From NCBI GenBank assembly GCA_021442155.1, contig CM038214.1, positions 314,681,001 through 314,745,000 on the forward strand: 64,000 bases of DNA, written 5' to 3'. Below the pieces are notes generated by a model. The model did not search any database and was not told the DNA's origin. It saw only the letters and a list, made by a program, of their open reading frames with translations. Positions 59,411 to 64,000 of this stretch are shown here, one piece after another. The position numbers and the translations under genes are program-made. The stretch is from Cymbidium sinense (lineage: Eukaryota > Streptophyta > Magnoliopsida > Asparagales > Orchidaceae). Position 1 is the stretch's first letter. Each line of letters starts with the position of its first letter.

Positions 59411-61080
59411 CTTTTCTTAGATTATAAATTCTTGCATGCTTTTTTGTTGTTGTATTTTATGATCTTTTGCTTGGTTCTTGCTAAACCCTCTTTGGGTTGT
59501 TGTTATCTACTTATTTTCTCTCTTGGCTGAGCTAGTTATATTTTTGATCTCTTACTTTGATTGGTTTTTTTTTACTGAGGTTATTGTAAGTGTAGCCTGG
59601 TTGTTTTGGTTTTTTAGCTTGGTATTTTGTCTATCCTGTCTGTTTACCATAATTTTCCCTCATTTTTTTTATATCCTCTTTTGGGTTATGGCTATGGTTG
59701 TTGTAGGTTTTTCTTTTATATTTTGCCTCTTTTATGGGCTGCTAACTTTGAGTTGGATCTACTATGTTTGACAAGGTGGCTTTGTTAGGTTGGGTTGGCT
59801 GTTTTGGTTGGTTTGGATGGTCGGTTATTTTGGCTATTTTTTTCATTTTATTTTTTGATTGATCCTGGGGCTATTGGTGGTTTATCTTTGGCTTGATTTT
59901 GGCATGGTGGAGGTTATTGGTTGGCTATTATTTTCTTTATTTTGTTGACTGAGGCTTTGTGGTTGGTTTTGCTAATTTTGTTTTGTTTCTTTCGGTTATG
60001 GTTTTGACCTCCTTTTGTATTGGCCTTCCTCTTTTAGCTGTAGTGCCTTTGGGTTTGGGTATTGTTCTGGATTGGCGTTGAAGGCTATTTTGTGGTCTTA
60101 GTTGGCCTCTGTAGTGGCTTGGTTGGGTGCCTTTATTGCTGTCATTCCTGATGGTTGGCTTGTAGTCTTTCTTACTGGGCTTTGTACATTTTTGTCTTTC
60201 ATTGGCTATTCTACTTACCAGGATCAAATTTTCTTTTGCCTTAGTTTGGTTTGGTGGCAGTTGTTTGCTTCTACCATTTCTCTAGCTATCTTGGGTGATT
60301 TTGGCTTGATGACTGCTGTTAGTCTTTACACTGACTTGAGTCTTTTGCTGCTGTGGTGGTTGGCTAGGAGGATATGTTGGGGGGGTTGGTTGGTGAGGGG
60401 TGGTTGTTTGGCCTTTTTTCATGCTCTTTTGGTGACTATTCTGGTAATCTGCTAGTGTTCTTTCTATGACCTATAATTTTGGTTTCCTCTTGCTTTATTT
60501 TTTCTCTCGTGATAGTAGTTGACCCCCATTTTCATAATTATGCATTTTTAGTGGCTATTTTTTTTGCTTTGTTGATGGAGGATTTAAGCACTTGTGTTTT
60601 TCTTTTTTTGCTCTTGTTTGTCTCTAGTTTGTGTTGTTACCCCTGTCATGATGCTTGCTCCTTTTGATTTTATTATTCCTTTTTGTTGTGGCTTTGGTGG
60701 TGTTACTACTGTATTGCTGCTATCCCTGATGGTTGGTTGATTATCTTCCTTATTGGGTTTGGTGGTTGGCTGTTATGTTTATTGTTTGGAGGATTTTGCA
60801 GCCTTGCTAGATGACAAACTTTGGATGATGGGCTACACGAGGTATGGTGGCTATGATGGCCTTGATGTTTCCACTCTTTTTCGGTAGTCTATATGTAATT
60901 GTAACCCTTCTCCTAAGTTTGATGCTTACATATGTGTTCTTGAGATGATTGTAACTGACAGCCTTTTCTTTACTATACTCTTTTATTTGCTCTTACTTTT
61001 ATGCTTGCTTAATTGTAATCATCCTTTCAAAAGTATGTAGATTTCTTTTATAGGTTGGGATAGTCTTGTAGGTGGATCTC
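59411..61080 (+). other. LINE B T/G-rich 3' region
   Basis: About 1.7 kb of T/G-rich sequence with repeated TTGGTTGG and TTTTGGTTG runs, shorter than the matching 2.9 kb in LINE A. Leu/Phe/Val-rich frames of 60-117 residues (for example 60102-60455) lie here. They follow from composition, share no frame with LINE A, and are not called genes. AATTGTAACCCTTCTCCTAA near 60896 matches LINE A near 13819. Confidence 0.55.
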
Positions 61081-61116
61081 TGCATCAAGGACCAAAGGAA
61101 GTTTGCTGCTGCTCTG

Positions 61117-64000
61117 TTGACCTCACTTTTGGAGTGAGCTTTCAACTTCTTCATCTTAGACATAGGACTCCTCTTAGACTTAAGAGTTCCTTAGTCTTAA
61201 GACACTTCTAGTGATTAGGTGAACACTTAACCCAAAAGACTTAGAAGAGTTAGCCATAGGAAAAGGTTATGCCTGGGTGTTAGGAAAACTTGCCTACCAT
61301 AGCTTAAACCAAATCCTTACTTCCTTCTTTTCAAATCAACTCAAAATTCAAATCAATTCCAAATCAAATCTTAAATCAATTCCAACCATGATTTTCTCAA
61401 ATTCAAATCAATTTAATCCAAAATCATGAATCAATTCATGTAATTTAAATCCATGATCAATTCTAAATCCAAAATCTTTCCTAAGCCATTTTGATTTCAT
61501 CTTATGGACTTAACCAAATCAAATTAAAATCACTTCAAATTCAAAAGATTTTCATAGCCATTTATATTCTCATTTATATTCACAAATATAAATGAAATAT
61601 AAATTCAAATGACCAAACCAAATTCAAAACTCAAATCCAAACTCAATCAAAATCCAACCTAAACTCTTTCAAGTCAAATTTGAACTTAGCCAAATCAAAC
61701 TCAAATCAAACCTTTGATTTTTCTCCAAACAATCAATCCTTAAATCACAAACCAAATAAAATCATAAACTTCAATCATCAAATCAAATCAAATCAAACCA
61801 AATCAAACCCATGTTCACCCTTTTGAACTTGAAATTATCAAATGAATCAAAACCCATTTGACTCCAAATCACTTGCAAATGGATTTATATTTCAATCATA
61901 AGTCCATATGTGAGTTCAATCAACTTGAATCAAGCCTTGATCAAGTCAATTGACCCACTTAGGCTCACTTGACCCAAAGTGATCTAAAACACCTTTTTGA
62001 GCCAAATTCTAATCCTACCCAAATTGGATTGAACTAAGCCCATCTAAGCCTCACATTGTGAGCAACAATCATCATAGGATGATCAATCACTCAAATTGGG
62101 TCAAACCAAGTCAAACCTAGCCTTTGACCAAGTCAACACCTAACCCAAATGAAACCCAAACTAGCCAAAATCCACCATAGGCTAAATTGATTGAAACCAT
62201 TGATCTAAACCAATTCATGATCAATGATTGAACTTAACCAAGTCATCATTTGAGCCAAACCTAGCCAAATTGGCCACTTGACCCAAGTTGACCTAAAAAG
62301 TCAAAATGTGTCAAATATTGATCTAAGCCAAATTGATTGCAACTAATGGGTCAAAATCATTCTAAATCACTTGTTGAACTTGACCAAAGCCTCAATTGGG
62401 CAACTAGACCCAACCTAGCCCAATTGACCATGAACCCAACTTGACCTAAAAGGTTAAATCAACTTGAAACTTAACCAAATCAAAATTAATTAAAACCAAA
62501 GCTTGAAAAACATTTCAAATGATCAACCAAGCCTAAACCAATCCAGGACTTAACCCAATTGGGTCAAATGGGTCAAATTGGTCAACTTGACCCATTTGAC
62601 CTAAGTGAACTCAAATGAACCAAAACCAAATATAAATCAATTCAAACCAAACCAATGATACCAAATCATTACAAATGGTCATTTCAACTTCACCTAACCC
62701 ATGATTTGACCCAATTTGACCAATTGGTCAACTTGATCCAAGTTGACCCATTTTGATCTAAATGGGTCAACTTGAGCCAAATCATATCAAATCAACACCA
62801 TGTTCATTGAAAATTAGCACAACCCATTTTTCAATCATTCCAAATATGCTAAAATAAAATTCAAACCCAACTAACCATTTTACCCTTGGGTCAAAGGGTA
62901 ACCTATGGCCAAATCCACTTGGAATTTGGTCAATTCCTTTTCATGGCCACTTGGCATCCTCCTAGTGGACCATTTGGACACCAAGGGAGGTGGTGCACAT
63001 GACCCAATGGGTTCGGGTCAGCCATGACCCAAACCAAGGCCAAATAGACCCCTACAATCAAAATTCTCCACATGGATCACCTCCCACACTCATTTAATAC
63101 ATGTGCACCTCCACACTTCCACTCTCTGCCAAAATCACATGGCACTCCTAACAACCAAAATAACCCATTCAATCTCCTCAATTTGATCAAAATGGCAAGG
63201 TAGGCTTTGATCATCCAAGTAGGGAAGATATACTCCCTCATTTCCACTCAAACCAAGTTCCTTTCATTGAGAGAAGAGGATCAAAGGCATGCTTCTCCAA
63301 GTTTTCCCAAGCATTCCTAAGCTCATTCAAATTTCCCTTTCTTGGATTTTTTCAAAGTCAAAATAGGGGAGGTGAGGGAGATTTCCTCTTTGCTCAATTC
63401 TCAATCAAACTCCAATTGCTCTTGCAAGCACCATCAAGGCACCAAGTCGAGCTTACCCAAAGCTTTTCCCAAGTCTCCAAGCCATGAAGGGGAGTTCGAT
63501 TGAAGCAAGCCATTGAAGCAAGCTTTGGTCAATTGGAAGATCCACTAAATTGAACCTTGAAACCTTCAACAGGCTTCATCTCACTGATGAAGCTACCTCA
63601 ACATGGAAGCACCTGATAGCCTAGTGAGGCCTCAAAACTGAGCTTAAGTTGAAAAATGCTTGGTCCTTTATGAAGGGAATTATAATCCCATCAAAATTCA
63701 ACCATTGGATGTTCTTCTCCTTGCTTCTAGATGGTGAGGGTTGAATCCTTATAAGCTCAAGTGAGATCAAGCCATGGAGGATCCTCCGCCTCTCGGAAAG
63801 ATAGGATGAATCATGGACCCATCCCGCATGTTTTGGATGGCCTGATTAATCTAGATCCATTGATTTAATCCTTCAAACCACGGTTTGATCCGACCATCGA
63901 TCCTTGATCGGATGGCCCAAAGCGAAAGACCACCATCCATGGCCAATTTGATAACATAATAATCCATCATGCCACATGAAAAGCGTGCATCGCGTCAGCA
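61117..64000 (-). mobile_element. LTR-like segment, copy C (longest)
   Basis: The segment begins TGTTGACCTCACTTTTGGAG, a TG terminus fitting an LTR end, and continues past the window edge. Up to about 62530 it matches 26050-27530 and 42547-44026. The remaining 1.5 kb is seen only here: TTGACC/GGTCAA-rich to about 62780, then a less repetitive part with no long open frame. LTRs of several kb are known in the Tat/Ogre lineage. Orientation is inferred from copies A and B. An alternative is an unrelated dispersed repeat. Confidence 0.6.
61930..62780. promoter_or_regulatory. cluster of TTGACC (W-box-like) motifs in LTR-like segment
   Basis: By eye I count about 13 TTGAC and 12 GTCAA in roughly 850 bases; fewer than two would be expected in random sequence of this length with equal base use. 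TTGAC[CT] is the core bound by WRKY transcription factors. Copies A and B show the same enrichment at lower density (about 26880-27430 and 43320-43920). It may be a stress-responsive LTR promoter, or only a by-product of a local CAATTGACC-type repeat. Confidence 0.35.

Larger units (their letters stand above)
53801..61080 (+). mobile_element. LINE B, plant L1-type with RNase H
   Basis: Second LINE of the same family as LINE A. It starts right after CCCTAAACCCTAAACCC with a C/T-rich 5' end. Domains in order: ORF1 with DUF4283-like region and intact zinc knuckle, ORF1 C-terminal part, ORF2 endonuclease, reverse transcriptase, connection, RNase H, and a T/G-rich 3' part. No clear poly(A) was found; the 3' end is placed near 61080 where T-rich sequence gives way. 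It is better kept than LINE A in RT and RNase H, but still has many frameshifts. Confidence 0.9.

Noticed and set aside
59478..60667. Hydrophobic frames of 62-117 residues after the LINE B RNase H.
   Set aside because: Same composition effect in T/G-rich sequence; no conserved frame between the two LINEs.

Overview
This is a gene-poor stretch of nuclear DNA from a flowering plant. It looks subtelomeric, or like a large interstitial telomeric block. Three things point there: long degenerate arrays of the plant telomere repeat (CCCTAAA on the + strand, i.e. TTTAGGG), a Ty3/gypsy polyprotein with two RNase H domains (typical of the plant Tat clade), and plant-type LINEs with an added RNase H domain. 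The species cannot be told from the sequence. I see no intact protein-coding gene. Everything coding-like is a broken mobile element or a truncated processed gene fragment.

Layout. 1-2268: minus-strand gypsy pol remnant (copy 0). 2269-5866: telomere-like arrays holding two copies of a 5'-truncated glycine-rich RNA-binding protein (GRP) cDNA. 5867-14240: LINE A (+). 14240-17510: array with a third GRP copy. 17509-21600: AT-rich tandem repeats and other repeat modules. 21640-26045: gypsy copy A (-), then an LTR-like segment to 27530. 27531-33674: arrays with three more GRP places (copies 4 and 5 inside, copy 6 at the end). 33675-46901: a second copy of the block that began at 16822, in the same order (GRP, short array, AT repeats, gypsy copy B, LTR-like segment, array, GRP, array, GRP). 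46902-53800: 6.9 kb of telomere-like array. 53801-61080: LINE B (+). 61117-64000: a third, longer copy of the LTR-like segment.

How the parts relate. The dominant structure is a macrorepeat with a period of about 16.8 kb. GRP copies 3/6, 4/7 and 5/8 are each about 16.7-16.9 kb apart, as are the matching gypsy domains. The left end fits the same unit if LINE A (8.4 kb) is subtracted and the roughly 3.3 kb missing from gypsy copy 0 is added. Telomere-like DNA makes up about 20 kb of the 64 kb. It always has the same orientation, and its A-rich parts form higher-order repeats of about 1.0-1.2 kb. The best single story is a telomeric block that took in a retroposed GRP 3' end, LINEs and a gypsy element, and then spread by unequal exchange. 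All domain calls were made by eye; no alignment or database search was run.
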